From positions 86,370 to 150,369 of the forward strand of contig NZ_JACESE010000011.1 of assembly GCF_013911965.1 (NCBI RefSeq): 64,000 bases of DNA, read 5' to 3'. A program made the translations under genes and the position numbers. The stretch comes from Phenylobacterium sp. (GTDB lineage: Bacteria; Pseudomonadota; Alphaproteobacteria; Caulobacterales; Caulobacteraceae). Below the pieces are notes generated by a model, which did not search any database, was not told the origin of the DNA, and saw only the letters and a program-made list of their open reading frames with translations. This document shows positions 17,500-25,231 of this stretch, one piece after another; position 1 is the stretch's first letter; every line of letters starts with the position of its first letter.

Positions 17500-18845
17500 G
17501 CGAGCTGATCCTGTCCCTCAACGCCGGGTCCTCAAGCCTGAAGTTCGGCCTCTATCGGCGCGACGTCGGCGAACTGGTGGAAACGATGCGTGGCCTCGCC
17601 GAGGGCCTTGGCGGCCAGGCGCGGCTGTCGGTGCAGAACGCCGGCGGGGAGACCCTGCTCAAAGAGTGCTGGTCGGCCGCGGGCGACGCGCTGGAGCACG
17701 CCTCAGCCCTGGCGCGCGTCCTTGCCTGGCTGGACGGCCAAACCGAGGGCGAGCCAATCGCGATCGTCGCGCACCGCATCGTGCATGGCGGCGATCACGC
17801 CTCGGCGGAGGTCTTCTCAGCGGACCTCGATGCCGAGCTGCAGGCCCTGGCGCCGCTTGCGCCCCTGCATCAACCGATCGGACTGGCGCTCTACCGCCAG
17901 GCGCGGGCGCGCCTGCCCGCCGCGACCCACGTCGCCTGCTTCGACACCGCCTTCCACAGCCGCATGCCCGAGACCGCGCGGCGCTTCGCCCTGCCGCGCG
18001 ACCTCACCGCGCAGGGTGTTCGCCGCTACGGGTTCCACGGCCTGTCCTACGCCCACACGCTGCGCCGGCTGCGCAGCGTCGATCCGGACCTCGCCGCCTG
18101 CCGCCTCGTGGCCGCCCACCTGGGCGCGGGCGCGAGCCTTTGCGCGCTGGAGCACGAGACGAGCCAGGACACGACGATGGGCTTCAGCGCGCTCGACGGC
18201 CTGATGATGGCCACCCGGTGCGGCAGCCTGGATCCCGGCGTCGTCCTCCATCTGCTCGAGCGCAACAAGATGAGCCCTGGCGAGGTCGAGGACCTGCTCT
18301 ACCGGCGGTCCGGCCTGCTCGGCGTCTCGGGCCTGAGCGGCGATCTGCGCGAACTGGTGGCCGCCGACAGCGAGGACGCCAAGGCCGCCGTCGACCTCTT
18401 CGTCTATCGAACGGTCCAGGGGATCGGCGCCATGGCGGCCACACTCGGCGGTATGGACGGCCTGGTCTTCACCGGCGGCGTGGGCGAGCATAACGCCGAG
18501 GTGCGGGGGCGAATCTGCCGGCGTCTTGCCTGGCTGGGGGTGGACATCGACCCCAGAGCCAACGCCGGCGCCGGCGAGGGCCGCATCGACGCCCCGACCA
18601 GCTGCGTCTCGGTGTGGGTGATCCCCGCCAACGAAGAAGCCGAGATGGCGCACGAGGCGGCCGACCTTGTCTGGCCCCGGGCGCGGCCCAACGATCCGCC
18701 GAGCTCTGGCCCCTCCGGCGATCACGTCGACGCCTTGCTGGATGAGGCGCTGGAGGAGACCTTCCCGGCCAGCGACCCGCCGTCCCTCGTGCGGCCGCAC
18801 GATCCGGACGACCTGGAGCCGGCGGCCGCGGCGGACCGCGAGTAG
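17496..18845 (+). CDS. ackA: Acetate kinase with C-terminal EETFPASDP extension, 449 aa
   Basis: The acetokinase core (residues 1-390) has LSLNAGSSSLKFGLY, HRIVHGG, FDTAFH, GFHGLSYAH, HLGAGASLCALE and FTGGVGEHNAEVR. It makes ATP and acetate from acetyl phosphate, so with Pta it gives substrate-level ATP when respiration fails. HLGAGAS replaces the usual HLGNGAS. A tail of about 55 residues contains DALLDEALEETFPASDPPS, a motif otherwise known from small free-standing proteins of stress islands. Start GTG 17496 overlaps pta by four bases. Confidence 0.92.
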   Translation: MSELILSLNAGSSSLKFGLYRRDVGELVETMRGLAEGLGGQARLSVQNAGGETLLKECWSAAGDALEHASALARVLAWLDGQTEGEPIAIVAHRIVHGGDHASAEVFSADLDAELQALAPLAPLHQPIGLALYRQARARLPAATHVACFDTAFHSRMPETARRFALPRDLTAQGVRRYGFHGLSYAHTLRRLRSVDPDLAACRLVAAHLGAGASLCALEHETSQDTTMGFSALDGLMMATRCGSLDPGVVLHLLERNKMSPGEVEDLLYRRSGLLGVSGLSGDLRELVAADSEDAKAAVDLFVYRTVQGIGAMAATLGGMDGLVFTGGVGEHNAEVRGRICRRLAWLGVDIDPRANAGAGEGRIDAPTSCVSVWVIPANEEAEMAHEAADLVWPRARPNDPPSSGPSGDHVDALLDEALEETFPASDPPSLVRPHDPDDLEPAAAADRE

Positions 18846-18892
18846 CGGCGACACTCAGTAAGGTCGTCCCCGCGCTGTCGACGCAATTGAGT

Positions 18893-19642
18893 TCAGAGCC
18901 GGGCGAGGCGGCCGCCGTCCACGGCCAGGGCTGCGCCCGTGACGAAGGCGGCGTCATTCGAGCACAGGAAGGCGACGGCGCCGGCCACATCCTCGGGGCA
19001 GCCCACCTCGGCGGGGTCCAATCGCTCCGCCCCGCTCTTCAGATTGGGATTGTCGCGCAGCATGGCCGTGTCGACGGCGCCCGGCACGACGGCGTTGGCG
19101 CGCAAGCCCTTCGGCTTGCCTTCGATCGCCGCCGATCGGGTCAGCGACAGCAGCGCCGCCTTGGCGGCGGCGTAGGGCGCCACCAGCGGCGTGGTCTCGA
19201 AGGCGTGCACGCTGGCGACGTTGACGATCGCGCCGCCCGGCCGCATCGCGCGGAAGGCCTCGCGGGTGAGCCGCACCGCGCCGAGCAGGTCGACGTCCAG
19301 GACGGCGCGCCACTCCTCGTCGCTGATCTCCTCGAAGGGCTTGAAGGTCATCACCCCGGCGTTGTTCACGACCAGGTCGAGACCGCCCCAGGCCTCCTTC
19401 GCCTGGCGTACGGCCGCGGCGACCGAGGCCGGGTCGCGGACGTCGCAGATCGTGGCGGCCGCGCGGCTCCCCGGCTCGCGAAGGAGCTCGGCCGCCACGG
19501 CCTCGGCGCGCTCGAGGTGCGGGCCGGTGACGAGGACGGCGGCCCCTTCCTTCGCCAGTCTCAGGCAGATCGCCCGACCGATGCCGCCCGCCGCACCGGT
19601 GACGAGGGCCACCTTGTCGGCCAGCCTGCCAGGCTTGGCCAT
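18893..19642 (-). CDS. SDR family oxidoreductase, 249 aa
   Basis: A classical SDR: NAD(P) motif TGAAGGIGRA, NNAG at about residue 90, catalytic Ser in NVASVHAFE and Tyr-x-x-x-Lys in YAAAKAA. The C-terminal GAALAVDGG is the usual family ending. The fold suggests a sugar, glucose-1-dehydrogenase-like or 3-ketoacyl substrate, not determinable here. It lies five bases after the stop of the sigma-factor gene and forms the last gene of the DUF5335-sigma-SDR operon. Confidence 0.85.
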   Translation of the reverse strand: MAKPGRLADKVALVTGAAGGIGRAICLRLAKEGAAVLVTGPHLERAEAVAAELLREPGSRAAATICDVRDPASVAAAVRQAKEAWGGLDLVVNNAGVMTFKPFEEISDEEWRAVLDVDLLGAVRLTREAFRAMRPGGAIVNVASVHAFETTPLVAPYAAAKAALLSLTRSAAIEGKPKGLRANAVVPGAVDTAMLRDNPNLKSGAERLDPAEVGCPEDVAGAVAFLCSNDAAFVTGAALAVDGGRLARL

Positions 19643-19647
19643 GAGCG

Positions 19648-20295
19648 TCAGGCGTTCCCGAGCTGGCGCTGCGCGGCGTCGATGAGGCGGACCGCCCGGT
19701 CAGGCGACAGGTTCATGACCGACGAGATCTCGACGACGCTCAGCCGGTGCTCGACGCTGAGGACGAGGGCCTGCCGCTCCTCGTTGGTGAGCTGGTAGGT
19801 CCGGTCATCGCTGAGGTCGTCAGCCTGGACGTCCTCGGCCGGGATGATGTCCTCCCAGCGCGTGATGTCGTCGGGCTGATACCATTCCCAGAATTCCTCG
19901 TCTGTCGCCTCGGCCGCCGCCGCTTCATCCTCCACCGGCGCCTCGAGGGAGACGCCGGCGAGCCGGCGGGCGCGCCGCTCGCTGCGGACGATCGATTCCA
20001 GCACCTTGAACATCAGGCCGAGCAGCCAGGGCCGGACATCCAGGTTCTGGGGCTTGCGGGCCCGATCCCGCCAGCCCCGCGCCAAGGTCTCGCCCACCAG
20101 CTCGTCGGCGGAGAGGTCCTGCGGGCGCAGGTCGCCGACCGCGCGCCGGTAGCGCAGCTCGCGGGCGGCGGCGGCCATCAGCTCCGGCAGGTAAGGCTCG
20201 ATCAGATGCCGAAAGCCGTCCTTGTCGCCGGCGAGGACCTTGCGCCAGGCTTCGTCGCGCGCCGGCGCCATCTCCTGGGCGGGCAGCGCGCTCAT
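19648..20295 (-). CDS. Sigma-70 family (ECF-like) RNA polymerase sigma factor, 215 aa
   Basis: A region-2-like helical block (residues 20-110: FRHLIEPYLPELMAAAARE, DELVGETLARGW, RPWLLGLMFKVLES) is followed by an acidic linker (about 115-155) and a region-4-like HTH (LTNEERQALVLSVEHRLSVV, then EISSVMNLSPDRAVRLI). It should direct RNA polymerase to a dedicated promoter set. No anti-sigma gene is adjacent, and no NepR-PhyR pair is present, so it is not clearly EcfG itself. It overlaps the DUF5335 gene by four bases. The acidic insert between regions 2 and 4 is longer than usual and might be an inhibitory element. Confidence 0.7.
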   Translation of the reverse strand: MSALPAQEMAPARDEAWRKVLAGDKDGFRHLIEPYLPELMAAAARELRYRRAVGDLRPQDLSADELVGETLARGWRDRARKPQNLDVRPWLLGLMFKVLESIVRSERRARRLAGVSLEAPVEDEAAAAEATDEEFWEWYQPDDITRWEDIIPAEDVQADDLSDDRTYQLTNEERQALVLSVEHRLSVVEISSVMNLSPDRAVRLIDAAQRQLGNA

Positions 20296-20642
20296 GGTCG
20301 CACCGTCTCCGGCGCCGGAAGGCTGAGGGGCTGGCGGAAGCGAACGATGTGGCGCTCGCCGGACGCGCTTTCCACCGCCAGGCTTTCGACCACGGCGCCT
20401 TCGCGCTGCACGATCAGGGCGGCGGGTTCGCGGACGATGTGGTCCAAGCCCTCCACGGCGATTTCGACGATGTCGTCCTTCGGATCATAGGTGACGCCCA
20501 GAAGGGGCACCCACTCCGCCTGGATCTGGTCGCCGATGTTCAGGCTCGCGACCTCTATCTCCGCCTGGGCGCCTTCCAGCTGCCGGGAGAGCCGATCGCA
20601 GAAGAACTCCCACTGGCCCTTGTCGATGACCTCGTCAGACAT
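20292..20642 (-). CDS. DUF5335-like protein, 116 aa
   Basis: The sequence fits the DUF5335 family: W-E-F-F-C-D-R-L-S-R near residue 11, then a beta-rich middle (VASLNIGDQIQAEWVPLLGV, YDPKDDIVEI) and HIVREPAALIVQ. Members are small stress-island proteins of unknown function. It is the first gene of a three-gene unit with a sigma factor and an SDR, and its stop overlaps the sigma start, so it may regulate the sigma factor; that is inference from position. Confidence 0.65.
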   Translation of the reverse strand: MSDEVIDKGQWEFFCDRLSRQLEGAQAEIEVASLNIGDQIQAEWVPLLGVTYDPKDDIVEIAVEGLDHIVREPAALIVQREGAVVESLAVESASGERHIVRFRQPLSLPAPETVRP

Positions 20643-20728
20643 GCTCCATCCTCACGAACTTCAAACTGCACAAGGAGAATTTCGGATCGGGAGCCGCCTG
20701 GGGCGACGGCGCGCCCGGTCGCTGGAAA

Positions 20729-20754
20729 AACGTCCGGCCCCGCCCTACAGTTTC
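20729..20754 (-). promoter_or_regulatory. Candidate EcfG-type promoter of the DUF5335-sigma-SDR operon
   Basis: Minus strand GAAAC-N17-CGTT, matching the form at 2101 and 10952. It lies 87 bases upstream of the DUF5335 start. If real, one stress sigma factor would control the gene of another. Confidence 0.45.
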
Positions 20755-20758
20755 GGGC

Positions 20759-20774
20759 GTGCACTCAAATTCAC
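20759..20774. promoter_or_regulatory. Imperfect GTGCA-N6-TGCAC dyad
   Basis: GTGCA-CTCAAA-TTCAC, one mismatch from the dyads at 2160 and 23502, sitting beside the divergent start region of the fumarase-like gene and the DUF5335 operon. It is also inside a wider inverted repeat GGGCGTG/CACGCCC. Confidence 0.3.
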
Positions 20775-20779
20775 GCCCG

Positions 20780-22153
20780 ATGACCGCCGATAAGTACCCG
20801 ACGCGTTCTGCCCCTGGTCAATACAGTTCAGCGACGGTGATCGGACCTTGCCTTTACTGCGGCGCGCCGGCCGGGAGGCTGGCCCTGCGGATCGGCGCCG
20901 AGCCGCCCCCGCCGGCCCTTATCCGGGCCCTGGGCGAGGTCCGGGCTGCGGCCGCGCAGGCCAACCGCGACTGCGGCGCGCTCGATCAGGCGCGCAGCGA
21001 AGCGCTCGCCAGGGCCGCGCTTCAGGTCTCTGTTCAGCCGCCGGACGCCTGGGGCCGATCGCTCTGGCAGGATGGCGGCGGGGCGGGCCTGGCCTATCCG
21101 CTCGACCTGGCGATCCTCGAGGCCGCGGAGGGCCACGCAGACGTTGGGCCCGACGACGTGCGCCGCCACCAATGCGTCGATGCGGTGCAGACCGCCCTCC
21201 ACGTGGCCGCCCTGCGGCTGTGGGAAACGGGGCTCTCCCCGGCGCTGGCGCACCTGACGGGGCTCCTCGAGCAGAAGGCGACCGCCTGGTCCGGCCTCAT
21301 CAAGATCGGCCGCACCCATCTGCAAGACGCCGCTCCCCTGACGCTGGGCCAGGAGGTCTCGGGCTGGCTGCAGCAGGTGCGCAACGGCCGGACCCGGCTG
21401 AGCGCCGCCGCCGAAGACCTCCTGGCCGTTCCGTTCGGCCGGGGTTGCATCGGCACGGGGGCCGGCGTCCCGGCGGGCTTCGCGGCGAGCGCCGTTCGAC
21501 GGCTGGCCGAGCTCACGGGCCTTGCCCTACGCGCATCGCCCGACGCCCTCGCGGACCTGGCCGGACCCGGGCGCATCGCCTTCTTCCACGCGGCGCTCGC
21601 GACGCTGGCGGCGGCGCTCTTCAAGATCGCAAGCGACGTTCGCCTCCTCGCCAGCGGACCGGCGGCCGGGTTCAACGAGCTGCGGCTGCCGGAAACCGGT
21701 CTTCCGTGCAGCAGCCTTCCCGGCAAGACCAACCCCGACGCGGCTGAGGCCTTGGCTCAGGTGTGCGTCCAGGTGATGGGCGCAGACGGCGCCGTGTCGC
21801 TCGCCGCCTCCCAGGGGCAGTTCGAGTTCAACGGCTTCCTGCCGCTTCTGGCCTTCAACGTCCTGCGCTCGGCGACCTTGCTTTCGGACGCGATCCGGGT
21901 GTTCGCCGACCAGGGTGTGGCCGGTCTGGAGCCCCGCGAGGACGTGCTGGCCCTCAACGTCGCGCAGTCGGTGATGCTGGTGACGGCGCTCGCACCGCAG
22001 ATCGGCTACGACGCCGCGGCGAAGATCGCGCGCGACGCCCATCAGCGGAAGGTCAGCCTGCGGGAGGCGGCGCTAGCCTCGGGCGAGGTAGACGCCGAGA
22101 CCTACGAGCGGCTCGTCCGGCCCGAGCGCATGCTCGGGCCGGACGGCGGCTAG
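20780..22153 (+). CDS. Diverged fumarase/aspartase superfamily protein, about 457 aa
   Basis: The middle and C-terminal parts match class II fumarases: LIKIGRTHLQDAAPLTLGQE is the substrate-site strand-helix, and the LASGPAAGFNELRLPE segment precedes the signature loop. That loop, normally G-S-S-x-M-P-x-K-x-N-P, reads CSSLPGKTNP, so it has lost the first Gly and the Met while keeping the SS serine pair and Lys. The N-terminus lacks the usual fumarase opening and has CLYCGAP. It may be a fumarase of altered specificity or an inactive paralogue. The start is uncertain: ATG 20780, GTG 20759 and GTG 20837 are all without good ribosome-binding sites. Confidence 0.7.
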   Translation: MTADKYPTRSAPGQYSSATVIGPCLYCGAPAGRLALRIGAEPPPPALIRALGEVRAAAAQANRDCGALDQARSEALARAALQVSVQPPDAWGRSLWQDGGGAGLAYPLDLAILEAAEGHADVGPDDVRRHQCVDAVQTALHVAALRLWETGLSPALAHLTGLLEQKATAWSGLIKIGRTHLQDAAPLTLGQEVSGWLQQVRNGRTRLSAAAEDLLAVPFGRGCIGTGAGVPAGFAASAVRRLAELTGLALRASPDALADLAGPGRIAFFHAALATLAAALFKIASDVRLLASGPAAGFNELRLPETGLPCSSLPGKTNPDAAEALAQVCVQVMGADGAVSLAASQGQFEFNGFLPLLAFNVLRSATLLSDAIRVFADQGVAGLEPREDVLALNVAQSVMLVTALAPQIGYDAAAKIARDAHQRKVSLREAALASGEVDAETYERLVRPERMLGPDGG

Positions 22154-22155
22154 GA

Positions 22156-22743
22156 TCAGGTCCAGGCCTCGCGGCGGCGGCTCGCGGCGAAGGCCAGCAG
22201 CGCCAGGCCGGAGAACATCAGATCGATCCCGACGAGGTAGCCGACGAACAGCGGCGCTGCGACCGGGGCGATGAACACGGCCAGCACGCCCAGCGCGAGG
22301 TCGACGGCGGCCGGGGCCAGGAGCCAGTACCAGCCGGGCGCCTGGAGGCGCTTCAGCTTCACCGAGACCATGGCCACCGCGACGCCGGTCACGAAGAAGT
22401 AAGCGGCGGCCAGCAGCGCCAGGGTCCACGCCCCGACCCACGGATAGACCAGGGCCAGGACGCCGGCGACGATGGCGGCGATCGCCGACACCAGGCGCCA
22501 GGCGACGTTCGCGTGGCGGCGGGTGCGGACCAGCGCGATGAGGCTGACTCCGCCGCCGAGGATCAGCAACCAGCCGAACACCAGGGCCGCGGCGAGGCCC
22601 GCGGCGAGCGGCAGCGCGAAGGCGAGGACGCCCAGCAACGTCAGGGCCACGCCCTCGAGGATGAACCAGGTCCTGGGGCTCGCCCGCCATTTGGGCAGGG
22701 CGAAGCCGTGGGATCGTTCGATAGGGATGTGACGGGCGACCAT
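22156..22743 (-). CDS. hdeD: HdeD-family membrane protein, 195 aa
   Basis: Six hydrophobic segments in three pairs, with the HdeD repeat (LLGVLAFALPLAAGLAAALV, FGWLLILGGG, and WTLALLAAAYFFVTG). HdeD proteins protect against acid and are conserved members of transmissible stress-tolerance loci. The N-terminus is cytoplasmic with a WRASPRTWFI entry into the first helix. It is downstream of the BON-domain gene by 15 bases and should be co-transcribed. Confidence 0.88.
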   Translation of the reverse strand: MVARHIPIERSHGFALPKWRASPRTWFILEGVALTLLGVLAFALPLAAGLAAALVFGWLLILGGGVSLIALVRTRRHANVAWRLVSAIAAIVAGVLALVYPWVGAWTLALLAAAYFFVTGVAVAMVSVKLKRLQAPGWYWLLAPAAVDLALGVLAVFIAPVAAPLFVGYLVGIDLMFSGLALLAFAASRRREAWT

Positions 22744-22758
22744 CGGAATGCTCCTTCC

Positions 22759-23436
22759 TCAGGCCGCCTGGCTGGCGAAGGGCCAGGGATCGATGGTCAG
22801 TTCGTTGCGCACCTCCGTCACGCCGGGCGCCGACCAGGCCTGGCGCTCGGCCTCCTGGCGTTCCGCCCAGGACCGGACATGGCCCTTCAGGGTCACCTGG
22901 CTGCCGTCCGCCTCGACGATCACATGGTGCGCGTCCACCTGGGCGCTGCGGACGAAGGCGTCCTCGATCTTCTTCTTGAGTTCGATCGGTTCGACCTTCG
23001 GCTTGATCCGGATGATGTTGGAGACCGCGACCACGCCCTTGATGTTGCGGACGGCGCGTTCAGCCCAGTCCTTCTGGTACTTCCATTCCACCTCGCCCTG
23101 GAGGCTGAGGTAGCCGTCCTTCACCACCACCTTGACGCGTTCCGAGGCGGCCGGCAGGTCACGCTTCAGCGCCTCGACCGCATCCCGCGCGATGTCGGGG
23201 TCGGGTCGGCGGTCCACCTGCGGCAGACGCACCTCGATGTCGTTGGCGACCGCCTTGACGCCCTTCACCTTCTTGGCGGCGTTTTCCGCGGCGTAGAAGT
23301 CGGCGTAGCTCTTCACGAAGCCTGCGAGGGTGACGACGCCGTCCCTCACGGCGACGGCGATGTCGTCATCCTTCAGGCCCGGCTCCCAGCTCAGCTGGGC
23401 TTCGACGTTCTTCTTGATGTCAGCATCGTTCTGCAT
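22759..23436 (-). CDS. Protein with three BON domains, 225 aa
   Basis: Three BON (OsmY-type) domains follow each other: about 1-70 ([20 protein letters not shown], then [16 protein letters not shown]), 78-145 ([34 protein letters not shown]) and 150-220 ([32 protein letters not shown]). BON domains bind phospholipid or shield membranes under osmotic and acid stress. No signal peptide is seen with the start at 23436, which is set by GGAGGG; a cytoplasmic form like those in stress loci is likely. The promoter region carries a perfect GTGCA-N6-TGCAC dyad at 23502. Confidence 0.88.
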   Translation of the reverse strand: MQNDADIKKNVEAQLSWEPGLKDDDIAVAVRDGVVTLAGFVKSYADFYAAENAAKKVKGVKAVANDIEVRLPQVDRRPDPDIARDAVEALKRDLPAASERVKVVVKDGYLSLQGEVEWKYQKDWAERAVRNIKGVVAVSNIIRIKPKVEPIELKKKIEDAFVRSAQVDAHHVIVEADGSQVTLKGHVRSWAERQEAERQAWSAPGVTEVRNELTIDPWPFASQAA

Positions 23437-23501
23437 GGTTGGCCCTCCTGCCCCGCCGCTCCGGCGGCCGGGGTTTCTCGGGCCAGCCGGGGCGGCGAAG
23501 C

Positions 23502-23517
23502 GTGCAATAAAGTGCAC
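23502..23517. promoter_or_regulatory. Perfect GTGCA-N6-TGCAC dyad upstream of BON-hdeD
   Basis: GTGCA-ATAAAG-TGCAC, 66 bases upstream of the BON start. On the minus strand it reads GTGCACTTTATTGCAC, 14 of 16 identical to the element at 44547 upstream of another sHsp gene, including the TTTAT centre. Confidence 0.45.
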
Positions 23518-23552
23518 ATTCACCTAATCCTGTTCTCGGGCGAGGGTTCCGC

Positions 23553-23846
23553 TCAGCGGTAGCCCGCCCGCATCAGCGCCCAATCGAGCTCGCGCAACGA
23601 CGGCTGGACGAGGATCTGGCCGCCGACCGTGACGGTCGGGCTCGCCAGCCGGCCGCCGGCCAGCCACTCGAGCTGGGTCCTCGCCTGCGGGGCTGCGTCC
23701 CAATCGACGAAGCGGTAGGGCACGCCCGCCCGGTCCAGATGCCGACGCACCATCATGGTGACGCCGCACCAGCGGCTTCCATAGACGACGACCTCGCCGG
23801 CGACCGCGCCGCGGGAGGCGAAGGGACTGTAACCCGCACCTAACAT
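23553..23846 (-). CDS. Monothiol glutaredoxin-like protein, 97 aa
   Basis: A glutaredoxin fold: VVVYGSRWCGVTMMVRRHLD gives a single active-site Cys (C-G-V-T in place of C-P-Y-C), followed by the SPTVTVGGQILVQPS cis-Pro segment that binds glutathione. A monothiol site suits deglutathionylation or iron-sulfur roles over disulfide reduction. The gene lies 12 bases downstream of the peroxiredoxin gene and is probably its reductant or partner. Confidence 0.8.
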   Translation of the reverse strand: MLGAGYSPFASRGAVAGEVVVYGSRWCGVTMMVRRHLDRAGVPYRFVDWDAAPQARTQLEWLAGGRLASPTVTVGGQILVQPSLRELDWALMRAGYR

Positions 23847-23858
23847 GGCCGCCTCCCC

Positions 23859-24587
23859 TTAAGCCGCCTTGCGGGCCGCAAGCCCGTCCAGGACCTCGAA
23901 GAGTTCGTAGATGTCCGGAACGTGCTGCAGCTTCGGCGAGACATGGGCGTAGCGGATCACGCCGTCCGCATCGACCAGGTAGAGCGCGCGCTCGGAGAAC
24001 CCATCTCCATCGCGCCAGACCTGATAGCGCCGCGCCACCTCGCCCTTGGGGTTGAAGTCCGCCAGCAGCGGGAAGGTGACGCCCCGCACCGCCGCCCACG
24101 CGCCGTGGCTGTAAAGGCTGTCGACCGAGACGCCGACCACTTCGACGTTGCGGCTGCGGAACTCGTCGAGCTCCTGCTGATAGAGGTCGAGCTGCCGGCT
24201 GCAGCCCGGGCTCCAGTCGAGCGGGTAGAAGACCAGCAGCACGTTTCGGCCGCGGAAATCGGAGAGCCGGACCACCTGGCCGTTCGCGTCCGGCAAGGCG
24301 AAGTCCGGAGCAGGCTCGCCGACCTTCAGCGGCGTGCTGACCGCACCGCCCTCCATGGCCGGGGCGTGCTGGTGCAGATCGGCCACGTCCTGCAAGGTGC
24401 GGCCGCCGGCGATCTGCGGCGCGGCGGCCGCGCCGCCACGCCAGACCTCCTGGATCATGCCGTGCAGCAGCGATAGCGCCTGCGTCTGCGCACCCTCGGG
24501 CAGCTGCGGCGCCAGGGCGGCGAAATCCTGTTCGAGTTGATCAAGTCGGGTCGGCTGAGCCTGAAGAGGACCCGCATGCGTGTCCAT
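23859..24587 (-). CDS. Peroxiredoxin (AhpC/TSA redoxin) with N-terminal helical arm, 242 aa
   Basis: The redoxin domain begins at KVGEPAPDFALPDANGQVVR (about residue 90) and has the peroxidatic cysteine in FYPLDWSPGCSRQL, where Ser replaces the usual Thr two positions before Pro-Gly-Cys. GVSVDSLYSHGAW and RALYLVDADGVIRYAHVSP are typical 2-Cys/1-Cys AhpC features. A 90-residue helical arm precedes it (LDQLEQDFAALAPQLPEGAQ). It reduces peroxides, probably with the adjacent glutaredoxin-like protein. The ATG at 24587 has GGGAGC upstream. It is divergent from trxC; a candidate RpoH promoter lies at 24666. Confidence 0.85.
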   Translation of the reverse strand: MDTHAGPLQAQPTRLDQLEQDFAALAPQLPEGAQTQALSLLHGMIQEVWRGGAAAAPQIAGGRTLQDVADLHQHAPAMEGGAVSTPLKVGEPAPDFALPDANGQVVRLSDFRGRNVLLVFYPLDWSPGCSRQLDLYQQELDEFRSRNVEVVGVSVDSLYSHGAWAAVRGVTFPLLADFNPKGEVARRYQVWRDGDGFSERALYLVDADGVIRYAHVSPKLQHVPDIYELFEVLDGLAARKAA

Positions 24588-24665
24588 GGCTGTGCTCCCT
24601 TGATTGAAGCTGTCCTTTTCCAATGGGTGGATCGTCCGCGGCCGTGGGACCGCGGCTCAGGCGTG

Positions 24666-24693
24666 AGTTAGGGCGGCCCCTCAACCGCACAAG
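24666..24693 (-). promoter_or_regulatory. Candidate RpoH promoter of the peroxiredoxin-glutaredoxin pair
   Basis: Minus strand CTTG, 17-base spacer, CCTAACT. It has the same spacing and nearly the same -10 part as the site before the sHsp gene (CTTG-N17-CCTACCT at 9969). Confidence 0.45.
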
Positions 24694-24775
24694 CCGCTCC
24701 GTTCGCCTCTGGCGCCGCGCGCCGCGAGGCCCAAATTGGCCTTCGTCAGAGCAGCAGATCCAAGGAGTCGCCTCG

Positions 24776-25213
24776 ATGGCTGAGAAGCGCCGCGTGGTCT
24801 GTCCCGATTGCGACAGCACGAACAACGTGCCCGCCGACCGTCCGGCCGACGCCGCCAAGTGCGGGCGCTGTCACGCCAAGCTCTTCCCCCACGCGCCGAT
24901 CGCGCTGAGCGGCGAGCGCGCGCGCAAGCACCTGCAGAACTCGGACGTGCCGGTGATCGTCGATTTCTGGGCGCCGTGGTGCGGGCCCTGCCGGGCCATG
25001 GCGCCGATCTTCGAGCGGGCCGCCCAGGCGCTGGAGCCGCGGGCGCGGTTCGTGAAGATCAATGTCGATGAGAACCCGGAGCTGGCGGCGCAGTACGGCG
25101 TGCAGGGCATCCCCGCCCTCTTCGCCTTTCAGAAGGGCCAGGTCGCGGCGCGGCAGTCCGGCGTCGCCGACGTGAACACCCTGAAGAGCTGGGTGGACCG
25201 GCTGGCGGCCTGA
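24776..25213 (+). CDS. trxC: Thioredoxin TrxC (thioredoxin 2), 145 aa
   Basis: An N-terminal zinc-binding segment with two C-x-x-C pairs (CPDC near residue 9 and CGRC near 29) precedes a thioredoxin domain with the active site WAPWCGPCRAM and the cis-Pro loop GVQGIPALFAF. TrxC-type proteins are zinc-containing, stress-induced thioredoxins that reduce disulfides and supply peroxiredoxins. Start ATG 24776 follows AAGGAG. A trx gene is a core member of heat-resistance loci. Confidence 0.93.
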   Translation: MAEKRRVVCPDCDSTNNVPADRPADAAKCGRCHAKLFPHAPIALSGERARKHLQNSDVPVIVDFWAPWCGPCRAMAPIFERAAQALEPRARFVKINVDENPELAAQYGVQGIPALFAFQKGQVAARQSGVADVNTLKSWVDRLAA

Positions 25214-25231
25214 CCGGCGCGGTCGAGAGAC

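Noticed and set aside
19648-20295. Identification of the sigma factor as EcfG itself
   Set aside because: No NepR or PhyR gene is adjacent, and the acidic insert between regions 2 and 4 is not typical of EcfG.
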